NCBI RefSeq assembly: GCF_012524115.1
Contig: NZ_JAAZWB010000061.1
Span: 1 to 58,105 of the forward strand
Direction of reading: 5' to 3'
DNA from: Bacillus sp. RO1
GTDB lineage: Bacteria; Bacillota; Bacilli; Bacillales; Bacillaceae_I
DNA length: 58,105 nt
Position 1 is the stretch's first letter; each line of letters opens with the position of its first letter. The notes beneath the pieces were generated by a model. It had not been told where the DNA came from and made no database searches. It was given only the letters and a program-made list of their open reading frames with translations. This document shows positions 16,671-28,596 of this stretch, piece by piece. A program made the translations under genes and the position numbers.

Positions 16671-18501
16671 TATTCGTCCCTTCCAATCCTAGTTTTGGTA
16701 CTGTCAGTATAATCTCTGTACCCTCATCCTGCCTACTTTCAATCTGTAGTGCTGCACCAATTTTTTCAGCCGCTTCATTCATTTGAAGTATTCCGTAATG
16801 GGGTTCATTCATTGCTTTGATCATTGCGTGATACAAAGAAAAACCAATCCCATTATCCTTCATCTTCAATAATATATGATCCCGCTTATAACTTATCAAA
16901 ATATGCAGGTCTGATGCCTTTGAATGCTTGATACTGTTCTGTAAACTCTCTTGGAAGACGTCAAACATCACTTTTTCCGTCATGGGGCTGACAGGTCCTT
17001 TTGCCCCTCTGATTTCTAGTTCAATATTCAGCCCAAGGGCTTTATCCTTTTTCAATTCGGCTATCTTTTTCTCCAGAGCAATATGAAAGCCTAATTGCTC
17101 AGTGGGATATGGTTTCAAGGCATAGATAGAATCCCTCACATCCTTCAGACTTTCCCTCAACCTATTATTGCTATCCACAATTAGCTGTCTAGCTTCAACA
17201 GGGTTCGAGTCCATCTTCTTCAAAGACGTATCCAGTTTCATCACAGCACCCGCAAGCGATTGAGCAATTCCATCATGTATATCATGTGCAATCCGATTAC
17301 GTTCTTCAAGAACCACTCTCCGCTCTTGTTCTTTTACAAGATATTTCGTTTTAAAAAAGCCCGCCAACTGATTGGAAATAGTTGCAATTGCCCTTGTGTC
17401 TTCCAGTGTAAAGCTTTTTGTCCGGGCTTTGGTCACTACAAAACAGCCAATCACATCCTTTTCAAAAATCAACGGCGCATAAAGGACAGATCTAGATTGC
17501 CCGCGGAAATATGTTGTCAATGGTCCTTTATTTAAATCTCGCTTATCGAACACCACCATATTTTCCAATGATTCCATTTGATAGAACACTTCATTATCAA
17601 TTGAATCGGAGCTAAGTTTTCCCTTCAATACATTCAATTCCCACTGTGCACGATCGTTGCGCAGGAAAAGGAAGCAATCATCATAAGTCATCATATCGTT
17701 CATCAGCTTTATGGTCAGGTCCCCCCAGCTTTGGGACGGAAGGGAATTGTTCAATTTAGAAGAAAAGTCGAATAGTGCTTTAATACGATTTTTTTCCACC
17801 TTTAGCCTCGCAATGATGGAGCTAAGTAGAGAGAGCCCAACAAGTGGAGAGAAAAAGAAAAAATAAGAAAAACTGTCCACTTCCCCTCTATTTTGACTGC
17901 CTAAATAATGTATGAGACAACCGTAAATAAAAGCAACAGTGTAGCTGATTGCCTCTCCTTGGCTCTTCCCTAACCAAAATCTGAAAGGATATTTCTCTGG
18001 ACGTAACCACAAGACAATGTCTACAATAATATTATTAATTAAATAAAAAAAGGTAATGATGATAAAAAAACCCAGAATCCCCATGGTTAAATGGGAGAAT
18101 CCCGATTCAGTAAGTCTTTCCAAACTTAACTTGTGAATAAGATGAGCGAGATAAAAACTGATAACCAATTGTGCAGGATTAAAAAGCAAGATTCGTAAAG
18201 GTCTACGGTGTATCCAATTTATCGCTAAAACCGTCAATGGGTAAACAACCACAACGACATCTATCCCAAAAACAACATACATCATATAAATGATAGGAAA
18301 GGTCAATGTAGTTTGTCCTCTCGGCATCGGCATTGGATAATACTCACAGATCAACGTAAATATTATTAAAATCAACAGGGGCAACGACCAGCTGATTGCT
18401 TCCAATGTGACTAGATAAAAGCCAAACATCATAAAGCCTATAATTGATATAAAGCCCATATATAATTGAGAGATATGATAATTTCCCCGGGGTAAAGCCA
18501 T
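16660..18501 (-). CDS. Membrane GAF-domain sensor histidine kinase (HisKA_3)
   Basis: With the ATG at 18501 (GGGGAT 5 nt upstream) the protein has 613 residues; the frame is open further to a TTG without a ribosome site. It has about seven to eight membrane spans (15-230), a short coiled linker, a GAF-like domain (about 255-385), the HisKA_3 phospho-acceptor H406 in RIAHDIHDGIAQSLAG, and a HATPase_c domain (DNGIGFSLYHA near 545). It pairs with the NarL-type regulator. The membrane part resembles a multi-span sensor module; the ligand is unknown. Confidence 0.88.
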   Translation of the reverse strand: MALPRGNYHISQLYMGFISIIGFMMFGFYLVTLEAISWSLPLLILIIFTLICEYYPMPMPRGQTTLTFPIIYMMYVVFGIDVVVVVYPLTVLAINWIHRRPLRILLFNPAQLVISFYLAHLIHKLSLERLTESGFSHLTMGILGFFIIITFFYLINNIIVDIVLWLRPEKYPFRFWLGKSQGEAISYTVAFIYGCLIHYLGSQNRGEVDSFSYFFFFSPLVGLSLLSSIIARLKVEKNRIKALFDFSSKLNNSLPSQSWGDLTIKLMNDMMTYDDCFLFLRNDRAQWELNVLKGKLSSDSIDNEVFYQMESLENMVVFDKRDLNKGPLTTYFRGQSRSVLYAPLIFEKDVIGCFVVTKARTKSFTLEDTRAIATISNQLAGFFKTKYLVKEQERRVVLEERNRIAHDIHDGIAQSLAGAVMKLDTSLKKMDSNPVEARQLIVDSNNRLRESLKDVRDSIYALKPYPTEQLGFHIALEKKIAELKKDKALGLNIELEIRGAKGPVSPMTEKVMFDVFQESLQNSIKHSKASDLHILISYKRDHILLKMKDNGIGFSLYHAMIKAMNEPHYGILQMNEAAEKIGAALQIESRQDEGTEIILTVPKLGLEGTNNDD

Positions 18502-18580
18502 TGATATCCCCATCCCTAATGAAATATTTTGAGGAAGGCAATTCAACTTGAAATTAATGGCCTTCAGACAATGAAAGAAA

Positions 18581-18622
18581 AACTCCAGCTGGCATAATGA
18601 TAAACACTTCCCAACTGGAGTT
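18581..18622 (-). terminator. Terminator between the PAS kinase and the two-component operon
   Basis: Twelve-base arms (AACTCCAGCTGG / CCAACTGGAGTT, one wobble or mismatch) are followed on the minus strand by a T-rich run. It separates the PAS kinase gene from the kinase/regulator pair. Confidence 0.75.
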
Positions 18623-18635
18623 CTTCATACTCGAA

Positions 18636-18717
18636 ATGGAGTACTACTCCATCATAGACAGACTTTAAAATAAATACTATTAGGTAAAAGCAATAAATGA
18701 CTAGTACTAAAGTAGTA
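18636..18717. promoter_or_regulatory. Two TAC-rich palindromes after the PAS kinase gene
   Basis: ATGGAGTACTACTCCAT (18636-18652) is a perfect 8-bp-arm palindrome around one base. TAGTACTAAAGTAGTA (18702-18717) is nearly the reverse complement of the site at 14441-14456. They could be operators for the nearby NarL-type regulator; this is inference. Confidence 0.35.
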
Positions 18718-18720
18718 ACA

Positions 18721-20583
18721 TCATAAATCTCTCTTAAATCTTACTTCTATTATCGTTCCTTCATTCACTTCACTTTTGACATGTACTTTGCCATTATGAT
18801 TTTCAATAATGTTGAAGGTAATCATTAAACCTAATCCTGTGCCTGTTGATTTGGTCGTGAAAAACGGCTCCCCTAATCTGGATATAATTTCTTCAGGTAT
18901 TCCATTTCCTTCATCACGGAGCCTGATAACCAATTCCTCCCCATCATCTTCTGTATCAATAAAGATAGTACCTCCGCTTGGCATCGCTTCTATCCCGTTT
19001 TTAATCAGGTTGATAAAAACTTGTTTCATCTGGTTTTCATCACATTTGAACGTTGGAAAATCTGCATTCAGTCTTAGATCAAACCACACATTATTCATGA
19101 TCGCCTGAGTTTCGAGCAGTGTAGCTACATCCTTTAATAAGGTATGTACACTCACTTCATGAATGTAAACCTGATGTGGCTTAGCAAGCAAAAGAAGTTC
19201 GCTTAAAATCAGCTCTATCCTACTTAATTCCGACTCAATGATATGGAAATACTCCTCCTTTTCTACCATTTCTCTTTCAAGGAGTTTAAAAAAGCCTTTG
19301 ATAGCGGTTAAAGGATTACGGATTTCATGAGCGATGCCTGCAGCCAATTGACCAGCAACAGACAGCTTTTCCGACTGGAGCATCAATGCTTCCGCTTGTT
19401 TCTTTTCTGTAATATCACGGATGATAACTTGCATGGCATCTTTTCCTAAATAGGTAGTGGGTATCCCGATAAGCTCGGTATAAATGGTGTTCCCTTTCAT
19501 GGTCTTCCACTCTTGTTCATAGGTAGGCAATTTGGTTCCGTGATGTTGTCCACGCACTTCTTCCCAAATCTTTTGGAAATCTTCTTCAGGAAGATTATTT
19601 AAAACACTTTTCCCAAAAATCTCCCCATAATTATCCACTTCTAACATCTTCAGTCCAGATTCATTGATAAACGTCCATTTTTCTTCACAGATCACTCCAA
19701 TGGTGTCGATGGAATTTTGAACTAATTTTCGAAAACGCTCTCTACTGTTTTGCAAAATCTTATGGAAGCTTTTGCGATGTGAAATATCCACCAGCATGAC
19801 GAAAGATGCAGGTTTTCCCTTGTAGGTAGTATGGTTAGAAATAATCTCTACTTCTATTGCCCTTCCATCGAGGCGTTTCCACCGTTGCTCCATCTGCCCC
19901 ACTCGGTAGCCTTGTTGCACGGACTTAATTCTTTTCTCCACAATTTCGTGATACTCTTCCTCTATGTATTCATACACGGATGTTTGGAGAATTTGTTCTT
20001 TATGGCATGCCCCTAGCATGGATGTACCGGTCTCATTTACATATTTTATTAGCCCATCTACAAAAATGAATACACCGTTCGGGAGATGTTCAATAAGGTC
20101 ATAGGCAGAATAGTCCTCGTCCATTTCCTCCTCATTTTTACTTATGTCATTTATACTTCTTTGTCGAGTTGGAATGGAGAAGGCAGTACCTTTATCTTCC
20201 TTGGATGGATTCTCATTCTTTGAGGTACGGGAAAGCATGAGGACAATTTCTTTTTCTTCCCCTAATGATGATTTGACTTCCGAAAGCACCGCTTCCAACC
20301 AAATAAGGGACCCATCCTTCTTCTTCATTCGAAAATAACAATGGGTTTGATGAGAAGGGTGGTAGATTAAGCTCTCTATTAAATAAAGATCTTCCGAATC
20401 AATCCAATTCTCTAATCTGGTATTAATCAGATCTTTTTTGGAATGACCTAATACTTCTTCACACGTCGATGATACATACTGTATGTCACCTACATCTGAA
20501 ATAACAACGATAAGTTGAACCTTTGAAATAGATTCAATAGATTCATTGTTCTCTTTCTTTAATAAAGAGTCAGGGGTACTCAT
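18721..20583 (-). CDS. Cytosolic multi-PAS sensor histidine kinase (sporulation-kinase type)
   Basis: The protein has 620 residues from the ATG at 20583, which has GGGAGGAAA 4 nt upstream; an upstream in-frame codon adds 11 residues without a better site. It has three PAS-like domains (about 20-125, 160-275, 280-395), HisKA with H419 in GIAHEIRNPLTAIKG, and HATPase_c (NLIKNGIEAMPSGG; DEGNGIPEEI; TGTGLGLMI). No membrane span is present. This architecture is that of KinA/KinE-type kinases that feed Spo0A. No regulator gene is adjacent, so it is an orphan kinase. The Spo0F/Spo0A link is inference. Confidence 0.88.
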   Translation of the reverse strand: MSTPDSLLKKENNESIESISKVQLIVVISDVGDIQYVSSTCEEVLGHSKKDLINTRLENWIDSEDLYLIESLIYHPSHQTHCYFRMKKKDGSLIWLEAVLSEVKSSLGEEKEIVLMLSRTSKNENPSKEDKGTAFSIPTRQRSINDISKNEEEMDEDYSAYDLIEHLPNGVFIFVDGLIKYVNETGTSMLGACHKEQILQTSVYEYIEEEYHEIVEKRIKSVQQGYRVGQMEQRWKRLDGRAIEVEIISNHTTYKGKPASFVMLVDISHRKSFHKILQNSRERFRKLVQNSIDTIGVICEEKWTFINESGLKMLEVDNYGEIFGKSVLNNLPEEDFQKIWEEVRGQHHGTKLPTYEQEWKTMKGNTIYTELIGIPTTYLGKDAMQVIIRDITEKKQAEALMLQSEKLSVAGQLAAGIAHEIRNPLTAIKGFFKLLEREMVEKEEYFHIIESELSRIELILSELLLLAKPHQVYIHEVSVHTLLKDVATLLETQAIMNNVWFDLRLNADFPTFKCDENQMKQVFINLIKNGIEAMPSGGTIFIDTEDDGEELVIRLRDEGNGIPEEIISRLGEPFFTTKSTGTGLGLMITFNIIENHNGKVHVKSEVNEGTIIEVRFKRDL

Positions 20584-20817
20584 TTCTCTTTCCTCCCTTC
20601 GTAATCTATCAATCACATTTACAAGAAACCTTGCCCTTAAAAACTAATCGTCCTAAACTTCCAATATCCCCAATTATACTACAAATTTCTTTATTTTTCT
20701 AAAACTTATAACTAATTACCCTAGCACTTTTTTCCCAAAAATAAAAGACTCCCCCACCACCTCACAATCTACCAGTCCCTTCAGCAAACCTGTATAATAA
20801 AAGAAAAAAGAAGAAAA

Positions 20818-20830
20818 GGGGTCAGACCCC
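20818..20830. repeat. GGGGTCAGACCCC palindrome, copy 1
   Basis: A perfect palindrome with a single-base centre, directly upstream of the Shine-Dalgarno GGGAGG of the dehydrogenase gene. A 17-bp version (GGGGGGTCAGACCCCCC) occurs at 25751-25767. No T run follows, so it is not a plain terminator. Confidence 0.7.
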
Positions 20831-20845
20831 GGGAGGTATTTTCAC

Positions 20846-21724
20846 ATGAACAGAGAATTACATAAGGTTGCTTTTGTTGGTACGGGTGTGATGGGTAGTA
20901 GTATGGCGGGGCATTTGTTAGATCGCGGGTTTGAGGTTAGTGTTTTTACGCGGACGAGGGAGAAGGCTGAGGGTTTGGTTTCGCGCGGCGCGGTGTGGAA
21001 GGGCAGTGCGGGGGAAGCCGCACGCGGTGCTGATGTTGTGATTACTATGGTTGGATATCCTAAAGATGTGGAAGAAATCTATTTTGGCGATAACGGCATC
21101 TTAACTAATGCCGAACAAGGTGCATACCTAATAGATATGACCACCTCCACTCCGACACTTGCTAAACAGATTTACGACCAAGCGAAAGAACAAGGATTAC
21201 ATAGCCTCGATGCTCCTGTCTCTGGTGGTGATGTGGGGGCCAGGGAAGCTCGTCTAACTATAATGGTTGGTGGAGATAAGGCTGCTTTTGAGTCTTGCCA
21301 GCCGATCTTCCAAGCATTAGGAGCAAACATCATTCATCAAGGTGAGGCTGGAGCCGGGCAGCACACTAAAATGTGCAACCAGATTGCCATTGCCACGAAC
21401 ATGATCGGTGTTTGCGAAGCTTTGGCTTACGCGGAGACAGCGGGACTTGATCCTGAAAATGTCCTAAAGAGCATTTCTAGCGGGGCGGCTGGAAGCTGGT
21501 CCCTGTCAAATCTTGCCCCTCGTATTATCGCAGGAAACTATGAACCTGGCTTTTTCGTCAAGCACTTCATCAAAGACATGGAAATCGCCCTTGATGAAGC
21601 CGACAAAATGGGACTTGACGTTCCAGGCCTTTCCTTAGCCCGTGAAATGTATGTGAAGCTTTCTGCATTAGGCGAAGAAAATAGTGGAACACAAGCACTT
21701 TATAAGCTGTTCCAAAAAAATTAA
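20846..21724 (+). CDS. YkwC-like beta-hydroxyacid dehydrogenase (3-HIBADH family)
   Basis: The 292-residue NAD(P)-dependent oxidoreductase has a Rossmann motif VAFVGTGVMGSSMA (8-21), substrate-binding DAPVSGGDVGA, and the active-site lysine region GQHTKMCNQI. It resembles B. subtilis YkwC and would oxidise a beta-hydroxyacid or reduce tartronate semialdehyde in the cytoplasm; the substrate is unknown. GGGAGG lies before the ATG. Bases about 20870-21000 use G and T far more than the rest of the gene (codons such as GGG, GCG, TTG, GTG), then composition returns to normal, which suggests a mosaic history. It is monocistronic, with a terminator shared with hutG. Confidence 0.85.
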   Translation: MNRELHKVAFVGTGVMGSSMAGHLLDRGFEVSVFTRTREKAEGLVSRGAVWKGSAGEAARGADVVITMVGYPKDVEEIYFGDNGILTNAEQGAYLIDMTTSTPTLAKQIYDQAKEQGLHSLDAPVSGGDVGAREARLTIMVGGDKAAFESCQPIFQALGANIIHQGEAGAGQHTKMCNQIAIATNMIGVCEALAYAETAGLDPENVLKSISSGAAGSWSLSNLAPRIIAGNYEPGFFVKHFIKDMEIALDEADKMGLDVPGLSLAREMYVKLSALGEENSGTQALYKLFQKN

Positions 21725-21733
21725 TAAAATGGT

Positions 21734-21766
21734 AATGGCGACTGCATTCAACCTGCAGTCGCCATT
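21734..21766. terminator. Bidirectional terminator, dehydrogenase/hutG
   Basis: A 13-bp perfect stem (AATGGCGACTGCA / TGCAGTCGCCATT) with a 7-nt loop lies between two convergent genes. Confidence 0.88.
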
Positions 21767-21783
21767 TACTTTTATCTGTGTAA

Positions 21784-23992
<2,209 letters not shown>

Positions 23993-23995
23993 TTA

Positions 23996-25666
23996 TTACT
24001 CACTCTCCTTTAGTAAAGGAATGTGCACGCCTTTTTCTTTGGCCACTTTTTTCGCAAGATCATACCCTGCATCCGCATGTCTCACAACACCCATTCCAGG
24101 GTCTGAGGTCAACACTCGCTCCAAGCGCTTTCCTGCTGCTTCCGTTCCATCGGCCACAATGACCATTCCTGCGTGAAGGGAATACCCCATTCCCACTCCA
24201 CCACCGTGATGAACGGAAACCCAACTCGCACCATTCACACCATTGATAAGCGCATTCAAAATCGGCCAATCCGCTACCGCGTCACTGCCATCAAGCATTG
24301 CTTCTGTTTCACGATTAGGCGATGCCACAGAGCCGCAGTCCAAATGATCTCGACCGATTACAATCGGTGCAGAAAGCTCGCCGCTTGCTACCATTTGGTT
24401 AATGATTTTTCCAAAACGGGCACGCTCGCCATAACCAAGCCAACAGATTCTTGAAGGCAACCCTTGGAATGCCACTTTTTCTCTTGCCATCTTGATCCAA
24501 TTGCAAAGATGTTTGTTATCAGAAAACTCTCTTAAAATAACTTCATCTGTTTTATAAATATCTTCCGGATCACCAGACAATGCCACCCAACGGAAAGGTC
24601 CTTTCCCTTCGCAAAATTGAGGACGGATGAATGCTGGAACAAATCCAGGAAAATCAAAGGCATTTTCCACACCCTCGTCCAGAGCCACTTGACGGATATT
24701 GTTGCCATAATCAAATGTGATCGCGCCCTTTTGTTGGAGGTCAAGCATTGCTTTCACATGCACTGCCATGCTCTCTTTTGCAAGCTTCACATATTGTGCT
24801 GGTTCTTCTTTTCTTAGCTTTGCTGCATCTTCTAAGGTCATCCCAATCGGAACATAGCCATTTAAAGGGTCATGGGCAGAAGTTTGATCCGTCAATAGTT
24901 CTGGTGTAAATCCTCTTTCGACTAGTTGTGGAAGGATCTCAGCTGCATTTCCTAAAAGTCCAATAGATAAAGGTTTTCCTAGTTTCTTATATTCCTCCGC
25001 TTTTTGAATGGCTTCATCCACTGTTTTGACCTTTACATCGCAATATCTCGTTTCAATGCGACGGTCAATACGATGTTCGTCTACCTCAATGGCAATACAC
25101 ACTCCACCATTCATCGTCACGGCAAGCGGCTGTGCACCGCCCATGCCTCCAAGACCGGCCGTTACAGTAATCGTGCCCTTCAGTGTATTGTTAAAGGATT
25201 GTTTAGCTGCTTCAGCAAATGTTTCAAAAGTTCCCTGTAGGATTCCTTGAGTACCAATATATATCCAAGAGCCTGCTGTCATTTGGCCATACATCATCAG
25301 CCCTTTTTGATCTAGCTCATGGAAGTGGTCCCAATTTGCCCACTTTGGCACAAGATTGGAGTTTGCCAATAAAACACGTGGCGCATCTGCATGACTGCGG
25401 AACACAGCAACCGGCTTGCCTGATTGTACTAATAAGGTTTCGTCTTCTTCTAAGTTTTTAAGCGATTCCACAATGGCGTCAAAACTTTGCCAGTTTCTTG
25501 CCGCTTTCCCGATTCCACCGTACACCACTAACTCCTCCGGGATTTCTGCCACTTCCGGGTCTAAGTTGTTCATCAACATACGCAATGCAGCCTCCTGCAC
25601 CCACCCCTTCGTATTTAACTCACTGCCCCTAGGAGCACGAATAACCTTCACCATTTCCTTTTCCAT
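23996..25666 (-). CDS. hutU: Urocanate hydratase
   Basis: The 556-residue NAD-dependent enzyme converts urocanate to imidazolonepropionate; the length is standard. Typical stretches include [51 protein letters not shown], the active-site [16 protein letters not shown], and [29 protein letters not shown] precedes the ATG at 25666. It follows hutH by 108 bp; that gap holds the palindrome at 25751-25767. Confidence 0.95.
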   Translation of the reverse strand: MEKEMVKVIRAPRGSELNTKGWVQEAALRMLMNNLDPEVAEIPEELVVYGGIGKAARNWQSFDAIVESLKNLEEDETLLVQSGKPVAVFRSHADAPRVLLANSNLVPKWANWDHFHELDQKGLMMYGQMTAGSWIYIGTQGILQGTFETFAEAAKQSFNNTLKGTITVTAGLGGMGGAQPLAVTMNGGVCIAIEVDEHRIDRRIETRYCDVKVKTVDEAIQKAEEYKKLGKPLSIGLLGNAAEILPQLVERGFTPELLTDQTSAHDPLNGYVPIGMTLEDAAKLRKEEPAQYVKLAKESMAVHVKAMLDLQQKGAITFDYGNNIRQVALDEGVENAFDFPGFVPAFIRPQFCEGKGPFRWVALSGDPEDIYKTDEVILREFSDNKHLCNWIKMAREKVAFQGLPSRICWLGYGERARFGKIINQMVASGELSAPIVIGRDHLDCGSVASPNRETEAMLDGSDAVADWPILNALINGVNGASWVSVHHGGGVGMGYSLHAGMVIVADGTEAAGKRLERVLTSDPGMGVVRHADAGYDLAKKVAKEKGVHIPLLKESE

Positions 25667-25750
25667 TTCAGTTCATCCCCTTTGATAGAATTATTCATTT
25701 TGATTTTTGGTAATGTTACAGAATTGTTGCGGAAGTATTAAATTTCTGAG

Positions 25751-25767
25751 GGGGGTCAGACCCCCCT
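25751..25767. repeat. GGGGTCAGACCCC palindrome, copy 2
   Basis: GGGGGGTCAGACCCCCC is a perfect palindrome 8 bp past the hutH stop, inside the hut operon. The same 13-bp core is at 20818-20830. Confidence 0.7.
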
Positions 25768-25774
25768 AGGAATT

Positions 25775-27274
25775 TCACGCTCTACATAGAACGCTGCCCT
25801 CATCCTTCATCCACGCAGCCAAAGCTTCGATGTCTTTGGAGAAGATGCGGTCTTCGGTGATGCTTGGGACGATGGTGCGCCCTTCTTGGTACCATTTTTG
25901 CATGAGTGGTGCAGATAGGAAGACTCCTCGGAATTCAAGGGCTTGCATGGCACACATCCATTCGATGGCAAGCACCCTCCGCACATTGGCGACTATTTGA
26001 TAGGCATGCCTTGCTCCAATCGTCCCCATGCTCACATGATCTTCTTGATTGGCAGAGGACGGAATGGAATCCACACTTGCCGGGTGAGCTAATGTCTTAT
26101 TCTCTGAAACTAGCGATGCAGCACAATACTGCATGATCATTGCTCCTGATTGAAGGCCTGGCTTCGGACTTAAGAATGGTGGCAAGTCATTTAACTGCGG
26201 ATTAACCAGCCGTTCAATTCTGCGTTCAGAAATATTAGCAAGCTCTGCCATCCCAAGCTTCAGAAAGTCCATCGCAAAGGCAATAGGCTGCCCGTGAAAG
26301 TTTCCGCCTGAAATCACCTTGCCTCCATCATCGAAAATCAAAGGATTATCCGTTGCTGCATTGATTTCTATCTCCAGCTTCTCCTTCACATAACCCAGAA
26401 CCTGCCAGGATGCTCCATGCACTTGTGGAATACACCTCAATGAATAGGCATCCTGCACACGCTTCTCTCCCTGCCTTGTCACAAGTTTGCTTCCATCCAA
26501 CAACTTCCGAAACCGCTCCGCTACATCCACTTGCTCCTGATAACCGCGAACCCTATGAACATCATGATCCAAGGCATCCACAATTCCCTCAAGCCCCTCA
26601 AAAGTCATTGCTGCTATCGACTCCGCTTGGAAAGCTAACTTCTCCGCTTCTAAGTAAGCGACTACCCCTACAGCAGTCATCGCCTGAGTCCCGTTAATTA
26701 AAGCAAGGCCTTCTTTTGCCTTCAGTTCAATTGGAGTAATCCCTTTTTCAGCCAAAACACTTGCAGTATCTCTTCTTTTTCCTTCATAAAATACTTCCCC
26801 CTCACCAAGCAAGGTCAATACCAAATGGGACAATGGCGCAAGATCTCCGCTTGCCCCAAGCGACCCTTGCTGGGGAACCACAGGATGTATTCCTTCATTC
26901 ACATATTGTAAAAGACGTTCAATGACAATCGGACGGACACCGGAATACCCTTTTAAAAGGGCATTTGCGCGTAATACCAACATCGCACGCCCTATTACCT
27001 CATCAAATGCTTCACCTACTCCGCAAGCGTGAGAGTGAATAAGGTTCCGTTGCAAGTCTGCCGTTTCTTCAAATGGAATCAAAACATCGCTGAATTTACC
27101 AAAGCCAGTTGTAATTCCGTAAACCACTTCCCCTTTATGCACAATGTTTTCCACCGCTGCCCGACTAGCGACCACCTTCACCATTGCGTCCTGACATGCT
27201 TCCACCTGATCGTTACCAAATAATATTCTATTCAACTTTTCAAGCGTCAACGATTCGCCATTTAATGTAATCAT
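25775..27274 (-). CDS. hutH: Histidine ammonia-lyase
   Basis: The 499-residue enzyme deaminates histidine to urocanate. The MIO cofactor triad A141-S142-G143 lies in [14 protein letters not shown]; other hallmarks are [13 protein letters not shown], the sequence [11 protein letters not shown], and [19 protein letters not shown]. The ATG at 27274 has AAAGGGGAGA 7 nt upstream and aligns with known HutH starts; an ATG 11 codons earlier also has a good ribosome site and cannot be excluded. It is the first enzyme of the pathway, placed behind the HutP-type attenuator. Confidence 0.94.
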   Translation of the reverse strand: MITLNGESLTLEKLNRILFGNDQVEACQDAMVKVVASRAAVENIVHKGEVVYGITTGFGKFSDVLIPFEETADLQRNLIHSHACGVGEAFDEVIGRAMLVLRANALLKGYSGVRPIVIERLLQYVNEGIHPVVPQQGSLGASGDLAPLSHLVLTLLGEGEVFYEGKRRDTASVLAEKGITPIELKAKEGLALINGTQAMTAVGVVAYLEAEKLAFQAESIAAMTFEGLEGIVDALDHDVHRVRGYQEQVDVAERFRKLLDGSKLVTRQGEKRVQDAYSLRCIPQVHGASWQVLGYVKEKLEIEINAATDNPLIFDDGGKVISGGNFHGQPIAFAMDFLKLGMAELANISERRIERLVNPQLNDLPPFLSPKPGLQSGAMIMQYCAASLVSENKTLAHPASVDSIPSSANQEDHVSMGTIGARHAYQIVANVRRVLAIEWMCAMQALEFRGVFLSAPLMQKWYQEGRTIVPSITEDRIFSKDIEALAAWMKDEGSVLCRA

Positions 27275-27334
27275 TGCGACTCTCCCCTTTTCCCGCTGTT
27301 TCTCCATAGACAACTTCCCCCTTTTCCCACACAA

Positions 27335-27383
27335 AAAGAGGCCATACTTCGACCATATAATATGTTCAAAGTACAGCCCCCTA
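27335..27383 (-). terminator. hut attenuator between hutP and hutH
   Basis: On the minus strand a 15-bp stem with several G-U pairs (GGGGCTGTACTTTGA with TCGAAGTATGGCCTC) is followed by TTTTT. In Bacillus, HutP bound to histidine and Mg binds NAG-repeat RNA just before such a stem and prevents termination. TAG triplets in CCCATAG and AAATAG lie just before the stem (27384-27405). Confidence 0.75.
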
Positions 27384-27409
27384 TTTATCAGCAACTATGG
27401 GCAAAATAT

Positions 27410-27850
27410 TTAAATGTGATTTATTCCGAGACCAATCGTTTCATGCTCCGATCCCCTGACAGGAGCGCCAATAGTCCCATAAAGTGCAACTGCAATCCAG
27501 TCGCCTTCCTCTAGATCCTCATAAGGATTTCCCCTTACGACGGCAAAACGTAAGCCTACAGTCCTCATGACAGAGCCAAGCTGGACTTGACCGCGTGTCA
27601 CTCCACTAAGAGCATCCATGATGGCATGATAAAGTGCATGTGTTTCCCGGTATCCATCGGATTTGATGATACCTTCCCGCTTAGCAGCAGTTTCAATGGC
27701 TGCTACCACTTTTTGCGAATCCATGGAACCGACTTTGCCCATACAGCTTTTCCATTGTGGCGGAGTTGCTACCGACAATTCCTCCTGGTCACCGTTCATC
27801 GCAAGAAGTATTGCATACTTGCCAATTCGTCGATCTATCGCTAGTACCAT
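27410..27850 (-). CDS. hutP: HutP, histidine-dependent RNA antiterminator
   Basis: The protein has 146 residues from the second ATG (27850), which has GAGGTA 6 nt upstream; the ATG two codons earlier touches the ribosome site. It aligns over its whole length with B. subtilis HutP, including [45 protein letters not shown], and the C-terminal [11 protein letters not shown] with the histidines that bind Mg and L-histidine. It allows transcription into hutH when histidine is present. It is the first gene of the operon. Confidence 0.93.
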   Translation of the reverse strand: MVLAIDRRIGKYAILLAMNGDQEELSVATPPQWKSCMGKVGSMDSQKVVAAIETAAKREGIIKSDGYRETHALYHAIMDALSGVTRGQVQLGSVMRTVGLRFAVVRGNPYEDLEEGDWIAVALYGTIGAPVRGSEHETIGLGINHI

Positions 27851-27871
27851 ATGCATTACCTCAATACTAAA

Positions 27872-27929
27872 AATTTTCTAATAACTAATGTCTACATCAA
27901 GTGTAAATTTGTCCGTGCCTTCCTGTCAA
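27872..27929 (-). promoter_or_regulatory. hutP promoter with CodY-like box
   Basis: -35 TTGACA (27924-27929) and -10 TACACT (27900-27905) are 18 nt apart. AATTTTCTAATAACT (27872-27886) matches 12 of 15 CodY positions and would lie just after the start point, where CodY is known to act at the B. subtilis hut promoter. A 10-bp inverted repeat (AAGGAGTTTC / GAAACTCCTT) overlaps the -35 and the stop of the upstream gene. Confidence 0.55.
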
Positions 27930-27942
27930 GGAGTTTCTCTGT

Positions 27943-28557
27943 TTATATTTCTTGAAACTCCTTGAACATCATATAATATTGCAAGCCTTTTGTAGACGCT
28001 AATGCCTGTTCCTTCGTTTCTTTAGCAAGTGTATAGTTTTTACGGCTTAGAGCAAGTTCCGTGTCGATGGCATATTTCATCCAATCTTTTCTGACTTCGT
28101 CTTTAAGCACTTCTGCCTTCTTGTAATCTTTTTCTGCCACTGCAATTCCTGCGGTTAGATACGTCTTTATCTCAGCCTGATCGACTTTTGCAACTTGTTC
28201 TTTCGCCTTTGAGTAGTTGCCGACCCTTAAGTAATACTGAGCCCAAAAGACTGCGGTCTTTTTCCCTTTCCACTTCCGTTCAAGCTCCTCCAACTCTTTC
28301 TTGGCACCAGTAAAATTACCGTTTGCCAATTCTAAAACAAACCCATAGTAGGGCTCATGTCGCTTTTTATCTAAATATTTCTCTATTTTCTCCACATCCC
28401 GGGACAAAAACATATATTTAACATCCCTGTAGGATAAGGCGATAAATGCTAAGACAAGAAGGACAACAAATATCCAGAAGTTGAATTGAACATTCAAAAC
28501 TCCTAAGATTATTCCTATTGCAAATCCTCCAAGTATTAACAACAATAAATTCTTCAT
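27943..28557 (-). CDS. Membrane protein with two N-terminal spans and TPR-like cytosolic part
   Basis: The protein has 204 residues. Residues 3-45 form two hydrophobic segments with a short link; the rest is charged and helical with repeated K/E/Y-rich pairs (NGNFTGAKKEL, VGNYSKAKEQV, EKDYKKAEVL, RKNYTLAKETK), i.e. TPR-like. I do not recognise a named family. Its stop codon lies 14 bp before the hutP -35, and no clear terminator separates them, so some read-through into hut is possible. The upstream neighbour is the SDR gene, 39 bp away, so the two may be cotranscribed. Confidence 0.6.
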   Translation of the reverse strand: MKNLLLLILGGFAIGIILGVLNVQFNFWIFVVLLVLAFIALSYRDVKYMFLSRDVEKIEKYLDKKRHEPYYGFVLELANGNFTGAKKELEELERKWKGKKTAVFWAQYYLRVGNYSKAKEQVAKVDQAEIKTYLTAGIAVAEKDYKKAEVLKDEVRKDWMKYAIDTELALSRKNYTLAKETKEQALASTKGLQYYMMFKEFQEI

Positions 28558-28596
28558 AACATCCTAGCTTCCCTTCTCTCTAACAATAACCATCAT

